A stretch of 64,000 nucleotides of DNA, from contig JAHIUA010000091.1 in the NCBI GenBank assembly GCA_018817385.1, forward strand, positions 1-64,000. Direction: 5' to 3'. The DNA is from Pseudomonadota bacterium. GTDB lineage: Bacteria > Desulfobacterota > Desulfobulbia > Desulfobulbales > Desulfocapsaceae. The translations under genes were made by a program, and so were the position numbers. Of the stretch, positions 8,631-18,079 are shown one piece after another (positions within the stretch are counted from its first letter, which is position 1; each line of letters opens with the position of its first letter). The notes under the pieces were generated by a model. That model saw nothing but the letters and a program-made list of their open reading frames with translations, was not told where the DNA came from and did not search any database.

Positions 8631-10028
8631 ATGACACATAACAGACGGCTCCTGATCATAGATGATGAAGAGAATATGCGTCACATGCTTTCTGTGGTCA
8701 CCAGTAACGCCGGATATCAGGTTACCATTGCAGAAAACGGAGAGCAGGCTCTGGCCACACAGAAGAAATCTCCGTTTGACTTTATCCTCTGCGACCTGAA
8801 AATGCCCAAGATGGATGGACTCCATTTTTTAAAGGCCCTCGGTACTGATCCTCCCCGGCCTATCATCATTATGATGTCTGCTTATGCAAGCATTGATGAT
8901 GCCGTTGAAGCCATGAAAGCAGGGGCCTATGATTTTATCACCAAGCCCTTTAAAAATGCAGAAATACTCCTGGTCCTGGAAAAAGCCCGTGACCACCTGG
9001 CATTACATGAAGAAAACGTCCGCCTCAAGGCCAGAGTAAAAGAGTTGCAGGGGGTAAGCTGTTTTGAAGAGATCATTGCTCACTCCAAAGAAATGGAATC
9101 TCTTCTCCAACTCACTGAAAAAGTAGCTAAATACGACACAACAGTCCTGATCAACGGCGAATCAGGTACCGGAAAAGAGTTGATTGCTAAGGGGATTCAT
9201 CAAAATTCAACACGCAAAGACAAAGACTTCATTGCCATAAACTGCGGCAGCATTCCGGAAAACCTTCTCGAAAGTGAATTTTTCGGTTATGTGAAAGGAG
9301 CTTTTACCGGTGCAGACCGGGACCGAAAAGGACTCTTCGAAGAAGCAGACTCGGGAACTCTCTTTCTTGATGAAATAGGAGAACTACCCCTCAGTCTCCA
9401 GGTGAAACTGTTACGGGTTCTTCAGGAAAACGAAATTCGCCCCGTTGGCAGTGTCAAAACCAAAAAAATAAACGTCCGGGTCATTACAGCAACTGCCAAG
9501 GATCTGGAACAGGAAGTAAAGGCAGGAAGATTTCGTGAAGATCTTTTTTATCGTCTCAATGTCCTTACCCTGAAACTGCCGCCATTGCGGGAAAGAAAGG
9601 ACGACATCCCCTATCTCTGCACTCATTTTCTCTCCAGACTCAATCAAAAAATGGGCCTGAAAATCAAAGAAGTCTCTCCCGAAGCCATGACCCAGCTTCT
9701 GAGTCAGGAATGGAAGGGTAATATTCGGGAGCTGAAAAACAGTCTTGAACGAGCAGCCATCCTGGCGGACACAGATGTGATTCTGGCAAAAGATCTGAGC
9801 GACCCGCGTGATCCACGGACAGCAACACAACAGATCAAGGATATTCTAGGCACCTACTCCCTGAAAAAAGCCAAGAAAATCATCGAAGAAAAAATGATCA
9901 CTCAAGCCTTGGAGGCAAGTAACGGCAACAAGAGCATGGCGGCCAGAATGTTGGAAATAAGCTACCCTTCCTTATTGGCCAAGATTAAAGAATATCTGGA
10001 GGAAGAAGCCGACACCTCAGAGCTGTGA
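8631..10028 (+). CDS. Sigma-54-dependent response regulator (NtrC family)
   Basis: A 465-residue regulator. The receiver domain has acidic residues at 11-12, phospho-acceptor Asp55 and Lys105. The AAA+ domain has Walker A GESGTGKE (176-183), an intact sigma-54 contact loop GAFTGA (223-228), Walker [11 protein letters not shown] and the DLFYRLNVL segment. A C-terminal Fis-type helix-turn-helix ends with [23 protein letters not shown]-like sequence. It should be phosphorylated by the kinase encoded just upstream and activate sigma-54 promoters. The ATG at 8631 was chosen because the receiver fold begins there, although the frame is open further upstream within the kinase gene. The lipopolysaccharide block follows after about 545 bases, but a regulatory link to it is not shown. 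Confidence 0.95.
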   Translation: MTHNRRLLIIDDEENMRHMLSVVTSNAGYQVTIAENGEQALATQKKSPFDFILCDLKMPKMDGLHFLKALGTDPPRPIIIMMSAYASIDDAVEAMKAGAYDFITKPFKNAEILLVLEKARDHLALHEENVRLKARVKELQGVSCFEEIIAHSKEMESLLQLTEKVAKYDTTVLINGESGTGKELIAKGIHQNSTRKDKDFIAINCGSIPENLLESEFFGYVKGAFTGADRDRKGLFEEADSGTLFLDEIGELPLSLQVKLLRVLQENEIRPVGSVKTKKINVRVITATAKDLEQEVKAGRFREDLFYRLNVLTLKLPPLRERKDDIPYLCTHFLSRLNQKMGLKIKEVSPEAMTQLLSQEWKGNIRELKNSLERAAILADTDVILAKDLSDPRDPRTATQQIKDILGTYSLKKAKKIIEEKMITQALEASNGNKSMAARMLEISYPSLLAKIKEYLEEEADTSEL

Positions 10029-10573
10029 GTGTAACGAGGCCCCACGCCTCCATTTTGCCCTTTTCCCCCTCCAGGAGGTGTATAGGAAGCCTGAAGTCGA
10101 AAACAAACGAAGTGGGCAAGGCAAAGCCCCCCCAAAATTCAGCTATGGCTCACCCCGGGCATCCTGAATTCGCCATGGACAAGCCCCCTGCGCTCCTTTT
10201 TCACCTCCCTGGGCTGATACCGAGAGCTGAAACCAGAACACTTCCCGTGACCTCCCAAGAACCGGTAAGGGAGAAAAGCAGAACAACTGTCACTCTAAAT
10301 TCTCTATTTTTCTCTATAGTTATCAAGCGGTTTTCCCCGAGACGAAATCGCGCCCCGCCCCCCTTCTCCGACACTCCAAAAATTCCCTTTGTTTCTTCCA
10401 CTGAGTGATGTTAGAATACTATCTTTTTACTTTTGTTCGCTGCGCATCAATAGTGTCGCCTTATCCCTCTCACCAGCAATAATTACGTGACTGGCGAAGA
10501 TTGCAACCGCGAACCCATAAGAGACAAAAGCACCTCAGTTAATGACACTGAACTGCGCATCACACTACTACAT
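10029..10573 (+). other. Intergenic region before msbA, no gene supported
   Basis: This 545-bp space holds an open frame of 127 codons (10025-10408) whose translation is rich in Pro, Ser and Arg and resembles no family, so it is treated as non-coding. There is no recognisable RNA or terminator with a clear T run. The promoter of the lipopolysaccharide block probably lies in the AT-richer part at about 10400-10480. Confidence 0.45.
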
Positions 10574-12304
10574 ATGTCGAATAAAATAATTCTTGGCCGC
10601 CTTTTCAACCTCATCCGTCCCTACAAGCTCCCATTCATTGTGGCCATGATTGCCGCTCTGATTGTGGCGGGACTCAGCGGTGCCCAGGCGTATATGGTCA
10701 AACCCCTGCTGGACAAGATCTTTTTTGAGAAAGACACCTACTTCCTGGCTATCCTGCCCTTTGCCCTGGTAGCCCTTTTTGCCATTAAAGGCTTTTTTTA
10801 CGGTCTTAACTTTTTCCTCCTGGAAAAGATCGGCCAGACCGTGATCCGAGATATGCGTATCAGGGTCTTTGAGCATGTTCATCAGCAGGCACTCTCCTTT
10901 TTCCACAAGACACCCACCGGCGAACTGATTTCCAGAGTCATCAACGATATCAACCTGATGCAGGGTGCCATTTCCACTGTTGTGGTCGGCCTACTGCGTG
11001 ACTTCTTCCAGGTTATCTTTCTCCTCATTGTCATCTTTTCCATGAACTGGAAACTGGCCCTGATTTCTATCATTTTTCTCCCAGCCGCTTCTTTCCCCAT
11101 TGTCAAATTCGGCCGGGCTTTTCGTCGCATCAGTACAAAAATGCAGGAAGAAACGGCTGTTGTTTCAAACATCATGCACGAATCCATCACCGGTGCACCG
11201 GTGGTCAAGGCCTTTGCCATGGAAGAGTATGAAACCAAACGTTTCTCGACACAGGTCACTACACTCTTTCACGTCATCATGGAAGATGCCAGGTATCGTC
11301 GTATTCAGCACCCACTCATGGAAGTCATTGGCGGCATTGGCATGGCCTTAATCGTCTGGTTTGGGGGCAAGGAAGTCATTGCCGGAAATTCAACACCCGG
11401 CACATTCTTTTCCTTTCTCACTGCCCTCGTCATGATTTATGAGCCGATCAAGGCCGTGAGTAAAATCAACTCCACTGTCCAGCAGGGTATGGCTGCAGCA
11501 GTCAGAGTCTTTGGCCTTCTCGACAGAGCACCGGCCATAGTCAACAAATCCGACAGCATTGAACTGCCCCCTTTCCAGAATGCCATCACCCTGCAGGGGG
11601 TGCATTTCAGTTATGATGAAAGTGCAGAAGTCATTAAGGATATCAATCTCACAGTCCCCGCAGGGGAAATCCTGGCCATCGTCGGCCCCAGCGGTTCCGG
11701 AAAATCCACCCTGGCCAACCTCATTCCCCGATTTTTTGATATTCAGCAAGGCTCTCTACTCATAGATGGGCACGACATTCGCGATGTCACTCTCAAGTCC
11801 CTTCGCGACCAGATAGCCATTGTCACCCAACAGACCATCCTCTTTAACGACACCATCCGCAACAACATTGCCTATGGTGACCCGAACAGGAGCGAAGAGG
11901 ATATCCGCAAAGCGGCGGAAGCAGCCTATGCCTTGAATTTTATAACAAATCTTCCGGAAGGATTTGATACCATAATTGGCGAATCAGGTATTAAGTTATC
12001 CGGCGGCGAACGGCAAAGGCTCTCCATAGCCCGGGCACTGCTGAAAAATGCACCCATCCTCGTCCTTGATGAAGCGACGTCTTCCCTGGACACAGAATCG
12101 GAACGGGAAGTTCAGAAAGCGCTGGAGAATCTCATGAAAAACAGAACCACCTTTGTTATTGCCCATCGCCTCTCCACTATCAAAAACGCGGATCGTATCA
12201 TTGTGGTCAAAGCCGGAAAGATTGTTGAAGAAGGGACCCATGAGAAACTGCTGGCCCTGAATGGTGAGTATGAGACCCTCTATAACATGCAATACCGATC
12301 CTGA
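10574..12304 (+). CDS. msbA: MsbA-type lipid A-core flippase (ABC exporter)
   Basis: A 576-residue half-transporter of the length usual for MsbA (about 580). Six membrane helices occupy residues 15-310. The ATPase half has Walker A GPSGSGKST near residue 372, the signature LSGGERQRLSIARALL near 475, and Walker B ILVLDEATSSLD. MsbA homodimers flip lipid A-core from the inner to the outer leaflet of the inner membrane. The ATG at 10574 was chosen over an in-frame codon at 10487 because the family sequence starts there. It heads a run of lipopolysaccharide genes, with the O-antigen ligase gene 57 bases downstream, which supports MsbA over other ABC exporters. Confidence 0.92.
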   Translation: MSNKIILGRLFNLIRPYKLPFIVAMIAALIVAGLSGAQAYMVKPLLDKIFFEKDTYFLAILPFALVALFAIKGFFYGLNFFLLEKIGQTVIRDMRIRVFEHVHQQALSFFHKTPTGELISRVINDINLMQGAISTVVVGLLRDFFQVIFLLIVIFSMNWKLALISIIFLPAASFPIVKFGRAFRRISTKMQEETAVVSNIMHESITGAPVVKAFAMEEYETKRFSTQVTTLFHVIMEDARYRRIQHPLMEVIGGIGMALIVWFGGKEVIAGNSTPGTFFSFLTALVMIYEPIKAVSKINSTVQQGMAAAVRVFGLLDRAPAIVNKSDSIELPPFQNAITLQGVHFSYDESAEVIKDINLTVPAGEILAIVGPSGSGKSTLANLIPRFFDIQQGSLLIDGHDIRDVTLKSLRDQIAIVTQQTILFNDTIRNNIAYGDPNRSEEDIRKAAEAAYALNFITNLPEGFDTIIGESGIKLSGGERQRLSIARALLKNAPILVLDEATSSLDTESEREVQKALENLMKNRTTFVIAHRLSTIKNADRIIVVKAGKIVEEGTHEKLLALNGEYETLYNMQYRS

Positions 12305-12361
12305 TGAGTCCTCTGTTTTGCTCACCCACTTCCCTTAACATTCGGTCTTGATGTTTTTAAC

Positions 12362-13585
12362 ATGAATTCACTTGCCCAAAAAGCAACGGCGGCCTCTTCA
12401 CCGCTCCTGGTTCTTTTTGCCTTTGCGCTTCCTCTCTCTACATCCGTTACATCTATCCTGGCTATCCTCCTCATCCTGGTCTGGATAGCAGGCGACAATT
12501 TGGGGGAAAAGCTCACAGACATTTTTCATAATCCTTTGGCTATTGCTGTCCTCGTCTATCTTGGTCTCCATGCCATTGGCCTGCTCTGGAGCGAAAACCT
12601 GGACTGGGGAACAGATCTCCTCCTCAAGCAATGGAAACTCCTCCTCTTTCCGGTTTTCCTCACCCTGGTCAAAAAAGATCAGATAAAATATTACCTGGCA
12701 GCCTTTGTTACAGCCATTTCTATTCAGGCCGCTAAAGCCTATCTGGTTTGGCTGGGAATAATCGCCCTCGCACCTGGATCCGCATTTACCACCGAGGGAA
12801 CAAGCCATGTGGTATACAATCCCATGTTGGCTCTGGCCATCTATATCATCCTTCAGAACCTGCTTTTTGGAAAGAACCGTTCCCTGAGCAAGACCCTGAA
12901 AACGCTGTTGTTCCTCTTTCTTTTCTGCAATATGTTTATCACTGCGGGACGCACTGGCCACGTAGTCTTTTTTGTCCTCCTCCTGATCACTCTTTTTCAA
13001 TATTTCCAGACGAGATCCAAAAAAATGCTGGTCGTGGCCCTCCTTCTCCTGCCCCTCCTGATCACCGCCATCTATCAGATCAGTCCAACTTTCAGGAGCC
13101 GCATTACGACAGCCATTAGCGAAGTACAAAATTTCAGATCCGGTGAAATCACTTCCATGGGTTGCCGACTCTGGTTCTGTACCAATACCTGGCAACTCCT
13201 CAAGGAAAACTGGTTAACCGGAATTGGTACAGGCGACTTTCCCCTTGAATATGCAAAAATCAACCAAGTTCGTTCACCGGCAATGCCTGCTACGGACAAC
13301 CCGCACAATCAGTATCTCCTTGTCACCGCCCTCTTCGGCCTTAGCGGCCTTGTCAGCCTTCTCTCCATCTTTATCTGTCAACTGGTTCTGGCCATGAAAC
13401 TGAAGGGCTCTCTGGCTCACTTGCGCCTGGCATTTCCGATCTTTTTTCTGGTCATCATGCTCAGCGAATCATATCTCCAGGTCTATGAAACAGGTTTTCT
13501 CTTTTCACTCTTCAGCTCCTTTCTCTATAGGCCTTTTGAAGAAGGGCAGCAATTGTCAGCCAGCTTGACTGCGAATCAGGTATGA
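12362..13585 (+). CDS. O-antigen ligase/polymerase family membrane protein (WaaL-like)
   Basis: A 407-residue integral membrane protein with about 10-12 hydrophobic segments and a large loop in the second half. It carries the Wzy_C-type motif NPHNQYLLVTALFGLSG, with His315 in the position of the catalytic histidine of WaaL ligases. WaaL joins undecaprenyl-linked O-antigen to lipid A-core on the periplasmic face. The position directly after msbA and before core glycosyltransferases favours ligase over Wzy polymerase, but sequence alone does not separate them. Its last four bases overlap the start of the methyltransferase gene (ATGA), so translation is probably coupled. Confidence 0.85.
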   Translation: MNSLAQKATAASSPLLVLFAFALPLSTSVTSILAILLILVWIAGDNLGEKLTDIFHNPLAIAVLVYLGLHAIGLLWSENLDWGTDLLLKQWKLLLFPVFLTLVKKDQIKYYLAAFVTAISIQAAKAYLVWLGIIALAPGSAFTTEGTSHVVYNPMLALAIYIILQNLLFGKNRSLSKTLKTLLFLFLFCNMFITAGRTGHVVFFVLLLITLFQYFQTRSKKMLVVALLLLPLLITAIYQISPTFRSRITTAISEVQNFRSGEITSMGCRLWFCTNTWQLLKENWLTGIGTGDFPLEYAKINQVRSPAMPATDNPHNQYLLVTALFGLSGLVSLLSIFICQLVLAMKLKGSLAHLRLAFPIFFLVIMLSESYLQVYETGFLFSLFSSFLYRPFEEGQQLSASLTANQV

Positions 13586-14346
13586 TAAAATATCATCAAG
13601 AACATATCGATTTTCAGTCCCTGCACCAGAACAACATTGACCGACTCCAGCTGGCCATGATCCCTGGCCAAAGCCATGTCCTCGAGATCGGCTGTGCCAC
13701 CGGTTACATGACCGAATACCTTGCCAAAGAAAAAGGATGCCGCACACTGGGCGTGGAACCGGTACCAGAACAGGCCGAAGCAGCCCGAGCAAGAGGGTTA
13801 GAGGTCGTTGTCGGTATCATAGATGCCCCTGACACCCAGGAGATGATCACCCGTTATACCGAGGAACACGGCCTCTTCCAGGTCATCTTCATGTCTCAGG
13901 TCATTGAACATATTGCTGACCCCGCCACCACCCTCCACACCTTGAAAAGGTGGCTCGCTCCTGACGGCTGCCTTGTCATCTCCACCTGCAGTATTGTCCA
14001 CTGGAAGTCTCGTCTCCAGATCCTCATGGGCCGCTGGGAATACCAGGACTATGGTATCATGGACCGGAGCCACCTCCGGTTTTTCACCATCAACAGTTTT
14101 CGTGAGCTCCTGGAAGAATGCGGCTATACCTGTTCTGATTTCGCCTATACCTTTGAGGACATCTGTCCATTTAAGATCCTTTTCGATACCCGTATTCTTG
14201 CGCCTTCAGACTTGTTGCGTCTGATCCCATGGGTCGGTATGAGAATGCGGCGAGCCTATACAGACCTCTTCAAAAATTTTCTGGCCACCCAGTTTGTCTA
14301 CAAGGCCCGGATACAAACGGATAACGACGCACCTGACATCAAATGA
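13582..14346 (+). CDS. Class I SAM-dependent methyltransferase
   Basis: A 254-residue enzyme with the Rossmann-type SAM site VLEIGCATGYMTEYL (about residues 33-47), an acidic residue after beta-2 (GVEP) and a motif around SQVIEHIADP typical of Methyltransf_11/23 enzymes. The second half (HLRFFTINSFRELLEECGY) matches the group found in polysaccharide clusters. It may methylate a sugar or lipid-linked intermediate. It overlaps its upstream and downstream neighbours by four bases each. Confidence 0.85.
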   Translation: MIKYHQEHIDFQSLHQNNIDRLQLAMIPGQSHVLEIGCATGYMTEYLAKEKGCRTLGVEPVPEQAEAARARGLEVVVGIIDAPDTQEMITRYTEEHGLFQVIFMSQVIEHIADPATTLHTLKRWLAPDGCLVISTCSIVHWKSRLQILMGRWEYQDYGIMDRSHLRFFTINSFRELLEECGYTCSDFAYTFEDICPFKILFDTRILAPSDLLRLIPWVGMRMRRAYTDLFKNFLATQFVYKARIQTDNDAPDIK

Positions 14347-14918
14347 CCATGCTTTTCTCCAGGAAAAAAAAACAGCCCTTGACCAGAGATAAGATTTCCG
14401 GCCCGAATCTCTCCATTGGCAACCACACCTACGGTGAGCCAACTATCCTCACCTTTGACCAGACAACTCGCCTTTCCATCGGTCGTTTCTGTTCCATCTC
14501 CGATCAGGTCACCATTATTCTGGGAGGAAACCACCGTACCGACTGGCTGACCACCTATCCTTTTCCGGCCTTTGCCCAGACCTGGCCCGAGGCCAGTGCC
14601 ATCAAAGGTCATCCCGCCTCGAAAGGGGATATAAGCATTGGCAATGATATCTGGATCGGCTATGGTGCCACCATCCTTTCCGGAGTAACCATCGGCAACG
14701 GAGCAGTCATCGGTGCCGAGAGTGTGGTTACTGACGATGTTGCACCCTACGCCATTGTAGCTGGCAATCCTGCCCGGGAGAGAAAAAAACGATTTGAGCA
14801 GAAGACCATCGAGGCCCTGCTCCAACTGGCATGGTGGGACTGGCCTGAAGAAAAAATCAGAAAGAACCTCTCTCTCCTGTGTAGCGATCAGATCAAACAG
14901 CTTTTGGCTCAGACATGA
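14343..14918 (+). CDS. CatB-related O-acetyltransferase (hexapeptide repeat)
   Basis: A 191-residue left-handed beta-helix acyltransferase. Imperfect hexapeptide repeats run through SIGNHTYG, LSIGRFCSI and ISIGNDIWIGYGATILSGVTIGNGAVIGA. His in GGNHRTDW (about residue 62) matches the catalytic histidine of the xenobiotic acyltransferase family, and the GNPARERKKRF tail is characteristic. Within this block it most likely acetylates a lipopolysaccharide sugar; the drug-modifying role of some relatives is not indicated. The four-base ATGA overlaps on both sides point to coupled translation. Confidence 0.87.
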   Translation: MTMLFSRKKKQPLTRDKISGPNLSIGNHTYGEPTILTFDQTTRLSIGRFCSISDQVTIILGGNHRTDWLTTYPFPAFAQTWPEASAIKGHPASKGDISIGNDIWIGYGATILSGVTIGNGAVIGAESVVTDDVAPYAIVAGNPARERKKRFEQKTIEALLQLAWWDWPEEKIRKNLSLLCSDQIKQLLAQT

Positions 14919-15874
14919 ACACCCCCCGCTGCAGTGTCATTATTATCAGCTTCAACAATTTCCAGGAGACCACAGGCCCCTGCCTGCGGAGCCTGCAGCA
15001 GGACCCCACCAATATTGAGATCATCGTCGTTGACAACGGCTCTGACCGACAGACCTGCCAGGCCCTTGAACAGGCCGCTCACACGGATTCTCGAATCAAA
15101 CCCATCTTCAGCGAAAGCAACAGGGGCTATGCAGGTGGCAATAACATGGGAGTCGAGGCGGCTGCCAGTGACATTCTCCTCCTCCTCAACAGCGATACCC
15201 AGATCCTGGCCGATACCATCCTCCGTTGTCTCATCCTGATGGAGGAGAATCCAGACTGGGCCATGCTCGGACCCGTCTCCAATCAAACGGGTAATGATCA
15301 ACAGATATTCACCGAAGGGAAGAGTCCGGATGAGATCCTCCTCCAGGGGAAAAATTGGTGCGACCATGCCCATAACTCCCATTACCAGACCGATATTCTC
15401 AGCTTTTGTTGTGTGATGATTCGAACCACGATTTACAGAGATCTTGAAGGCCTGGACGAGGCATTCGGACTGGGATATTACGAGGATACGGATTTCAATT
15501 ACCGGGCCGTAAAGGCTGGTCTGAAACTGATGATCACAGAAGATGCCTTTGTCTACCATCGCGGCTCAGGCAGCTTTTCCAATACCTGTCCAGCTGTCAA
15601 GAAGATGGTCAAACAGAACAAGAGGCTCTTTCGTAAAAAACATGGTCATGGTATTATCGCCAACCACTGGCGGATAAAAAACCTGGCCGCCATGGAACGT
15701 TACATAGATGCTGCAAACAAGGCCTATGATCGTCAAGACTTGCAGTATCTATTCAGAAACAGACACAAACTTGCCAGCCAACTGATCCCCAACAGCCCCC
15801 TCAAAAAATGGTCCTACTTTCGCAGACTCAAGCAGATAGAGAATCAATTTTCAACACGGTTGGGCCAATTCTGA
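14915..15874 (+). CDS. Family 2 glycosyltransferase (rhamnosyltransferase-like)
   Basis: A 319-residue GT-A fold transferase. It starts with CSVIIISFNNFQET and then IEIIVVDNGSD, a typical nucleotide-sugar site. The DxD-like motif is LLLNSDTQ (about residues 90-97), and GLDEAFGLGYYEDTDFNYRA forms the acceptor-side ED loop. The pattern matches COG1216 enzymes that add sugars to polysaccharide intermediates at the cytoplasmic face. The sugar is not predictable. It begins inside the acetyltransferase stop codon and ends four bases before the next glycosyltransferase gene. Confidence 0.88.
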   Translation: MNTPRCSVIIISFNNFQETTGPCLRSLQQDPTNIEIIVVDNGSDRQTCQALEQAAHTDSRIKPIFSESNRGYAGGNNMGVEAAASDILLLLNSDTQILADTILRCLILMEENPDWAMLGPVSNQTGNDQQIFTEGKSPDEILLQGKNWCDHAHNSHYQTDILSFCCVMIRTTIYRDLEGLDEAFGLGYYEDTDFNYRAVKAGLKLMITEDAFVYHRGSGSFSNTCPAVKKMVKQNKRLFRKKHGHGIIANHWRIKNLAAMERYIDAANKAYDRQDLQYLFRNRHKLASQLIPNSPLKKWSYFRRLKQIENQFSTRLGQF

Positions 15875-15878
15875 TCCC

Positions 15879-16931
15879 ATGAAAATAGCCATTATTCATA
15901 ACCAGTATTCCCAGGCTGGCGGCATGGAGGCCTACATGCTCTCCCTTGTCAAAGGCTTTCTTGCAGATGGAGATCAGGTGTCCATCTATGCCTATGAGGT
16001 GAACAGGGAACTGGCCGCACAATCCTCCTGCATCATTTACCAGCCCAGCCTCCTGCCCCTGCCCGGACGCTGGAAGAAATATCACTTTCTCCACCTCTGC
16101 AATACCCGTTTCAAGAGAGAGTCTTATGACATTACCCTCAGCCTGACCCGGACCAGTTGCCAGGATATCGCTGTCTGTGGAGGAGTCCATCCGGAAACGA
16201 TCAGACGTATCAACCGCTCCTCACTCTTTCGCTGGCTGCACGACAAGATTGAGATATATTTTGAAAAAAAGATGTTCGCGACAGTGCCCCTTATCATGGC
16301 CCATTCCAAGGCCATTTCCAGGGAGATCATGGCCCACTACAGTGTTGCAGAAGCCAAGATCAAAACGATCTACCCCCCCATAGACACAGACAAGTTTTTC
16401 CCTGCCGACAACAAGACTATCAAAGCAACCCGTAAGGAGTTGCAGATAGACGAAAAGAAGATTACCTTCCTCCTGCCATCCTGCGGCCACCAGTGCAAGG
16501 GCTTAACCCAGCTTCTGGCGGCCTTCAAGATACTTGATCCCGGGAAATATGAGCTCCTGGTCGCTGGCACTAAGATTCCATATGCACACCCCGAAAATTG
16601 TCGTTATATAGGCTATATTCCTAATCTGGCCCCTGTCTACAGTGCAGTTGATTTTACCATCCTGCCCTCTGATTACGAGGCCTTTGGTCTGGTTATCCCT
16701 GAATCCCTGCAATGCGGGACGCCGGTCATTACAACTGCAGAGGTGGGGGCCACCGAGCTCCTCTCTCCCCGTGATGGGATCATTCTCAGCGATAACAGAC
16801 CGGAAACCATTGCCCGGACCATACAGGGGTTGTCCACCACCTTCGCAGTAACGGACAACTTCGCCCAGACCCATGGTCTGACCATTGGCCAGCATATCAA
16901 TACCATCAAAAAGCTTTTCGGAAAATCATGA
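15879..16931 (+). CDS. Family 4 glycosyltransferase
   Basis: A 350-residue GT-B fold enzyme. The N-terminal domain has the glycine-rich QAGGMEAYMLSLVKGF loop. The C-terminal domain has the E-x7-E donor motif within PSDYEAFGLVIPESLQCGTPVI, followed by TTAEVGATELL. GT4 enzymes use nucleotide-activated sugars with retention of configuration. Placement between a GT2 and a heptosyltransferase suggests a role in core oligosaccharide assembly. Its stop overlaps the start of the heptosyltransferase gene by four bases. Confidence 0.88.
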   Translation: MKIAIIHNQYSQAGGMEAYMLSLVKGFLADGDQVSIYAYEVNRELAAQSSCIIYQPSLLPLPGRWKKYHFLHLCNTRFKRESYDITLSLTRTSCQDIAVCGGVHPETIRRINRSSLFRWLHDKIEIYFEKKMFATVPLIMAHSKAISREIMAHYSVAEAKIKTIYPPIDTDKFFPADNKTIKATRKELQIDEKKITFLLPSCGHQCKGLTQLLAAFKILDPGKYELLVAGTKIPYAHPENCRYIGYIPNLAPVYSAVDFTILPSDYEAFGLVIPESLQCGTPVITTAEVGATELLSPRDGIILSDNRPETIARTIQGLSTTFAVTDNFAQTHGLTIGQHINTIKKLFGKS

Positions 16932-17980
16932 TTGCTGCCCTCAGAGATATTCTCTCCGCCTCCAGACGACCGCTGAAGATCCTGATTATCAAACCCAGTG
17001 CCCTGGGCGATATCGTCCACAGCCTGCCTTTCCTGGCTGCCGTCCATAAACGATATCCTGAAGCAAAGATTCACTGGGTAGTGGCTAAGGGACTGCACAG
17101 CTTCCTCGAAGGCCATCCTCTGATAGAACGCTTATGGATCTTGGATAAAGAGGGCTGGAAACAGATCAGGCGCTTCCGCCACATCCTTCCGGAAATCAAT
17201 ACCTTCCGGAAAGGACTGAAAGAAGAACATTTTGACATCTCGGTAGACCTCTCCGGCCTGCTGCGGAGCGGTCTTATCACCTGGGCAGCAGGTGCCAGAT
17301 GCAGACTGGGTTTTTCCGACTCTGATGAAGGGAGCCCTTTCTTTTATACCCACAAAATAGAAGGTGGCGATCAAATCCATGCCATTGATCGCTATCTCAA
17401 ACTTGCCCGTTCACTGGACTGTGATACCTCTCAGATCGAGTACCCCTTGCCACCCCTGCCCGCCGCATCTGAATTGTTAGCTGCTCTCCCTGTGGAATTC
17501 TGCATCATGGCCCCCTCTGCAGGAAAAAAGGCCAACCGCTGGCCGGCAGAGCGGTTTGGCCAACTGGCAGCAAACCTGCCACTGCCTTCGGTGGTTATCA
17601 GCAGTCCTGCCGACAGTCACATTGTCGAGGAAGTGGTAGCTGCAAGTAACGGCAAGGCGATCAATTTTGCAGGCCGGACAGGTCTTAAAGAGCTGGTCTC
17701 CCTCATTGCCAAGGCCAGTTTCTTTATTTGTAACGATACCGGTCCCATGCACATTGCCGCGGCCCTGGACGTCCCTGTTTTTGCCCTCTTTGGACCAGCT
17801 AACCCGATCAGGACAGGTCCTTACGGAAAATCTCATACTATTATTCAAGAGACACTTCCCTGCAGCCCCTGTTATGCCCAGAAGCCGTGTACAAAATACA
17901 ACTGGCGGTGCATGAATGATCTGACAGTGGAAAAAGTCCTCCACATCATTCAAGTAACCAGGATGAAGACTGAAGGCTAA
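16928..17980 (+). CDS. Family 9 glycosyltransferase (lipopolysaccharide heptosyltransferase)
   Basis: A 350-residue GT9 enzyme. The N-terminus has KILIIKPSALGDIVHSLPFL, the acceptor-binding signature of WaaC/WaaF heptosyltransferases. The C-terminal domain has NDTGPMHIAAALDVPVFALFGP and a following TGPYG, which form the ADP-heptose site. It would transfer L-glycero-D-manno-heptose to the inner core. WaaC and WaaF cannot be told apart here, though the ALGDIVHSLP wording is more WaaC-like. It is the last gene of the tightly overlapping run; a 99-base space follows. Confidence 0.9.
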   Translation: MIAALRDILSASRRPLKILIIKPSALGDIVHSLPFLAAVHKRYPEAKIHWVVAKGLHSFLEGHPLIERLWILDKEGWKQIRRFRHILPEINTFRKGLKEEHFDISVDLSGLLRSGLITWAAGARCRLGFSDSDEGSPFFYTHKIEGGDQIHAIDRYLKLARSLDCDTSQIEYPLPPLPAASELLAALPVEFCIMAPSAGKKANRWPAERFGQLAANLPLPSVVISSPADSHIVEEVVAASNGKAINFAGRTGLKELVSLIAKASFFICNDTGPMHIAAALDVPVFALFGPANPIRTGPYGKSHTIIQETLPCSPCYAQKPCTKYNWRCMNDLTVEKVLHIIQVTRMKTEG

Positions 17981-18079
17981 AACAGAGAACAGGTTTCCAG
18001 GAGAGCTGATACCATTCTTTCCTTCAGCCTTCGCCCTCGTTACTTACCTACTCCATAACAAACGACTCCTCTCAGACCT

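Noticed and set aside
10025-10408. 127-codon open frame after the response regulator gene
   Set aside because: Low-complexity Pro/Ser/Arg translation, overlaps the regulator stop, no ribosome-binding site and no family resemblance.
14343-14918. Chloramphenicol or streptogramin resistance acetyltransferase
   Set aside because: It shares the CatB-like fold, but its place inside coupled lipopolysaccharide genes favours sugar O-acetylation.
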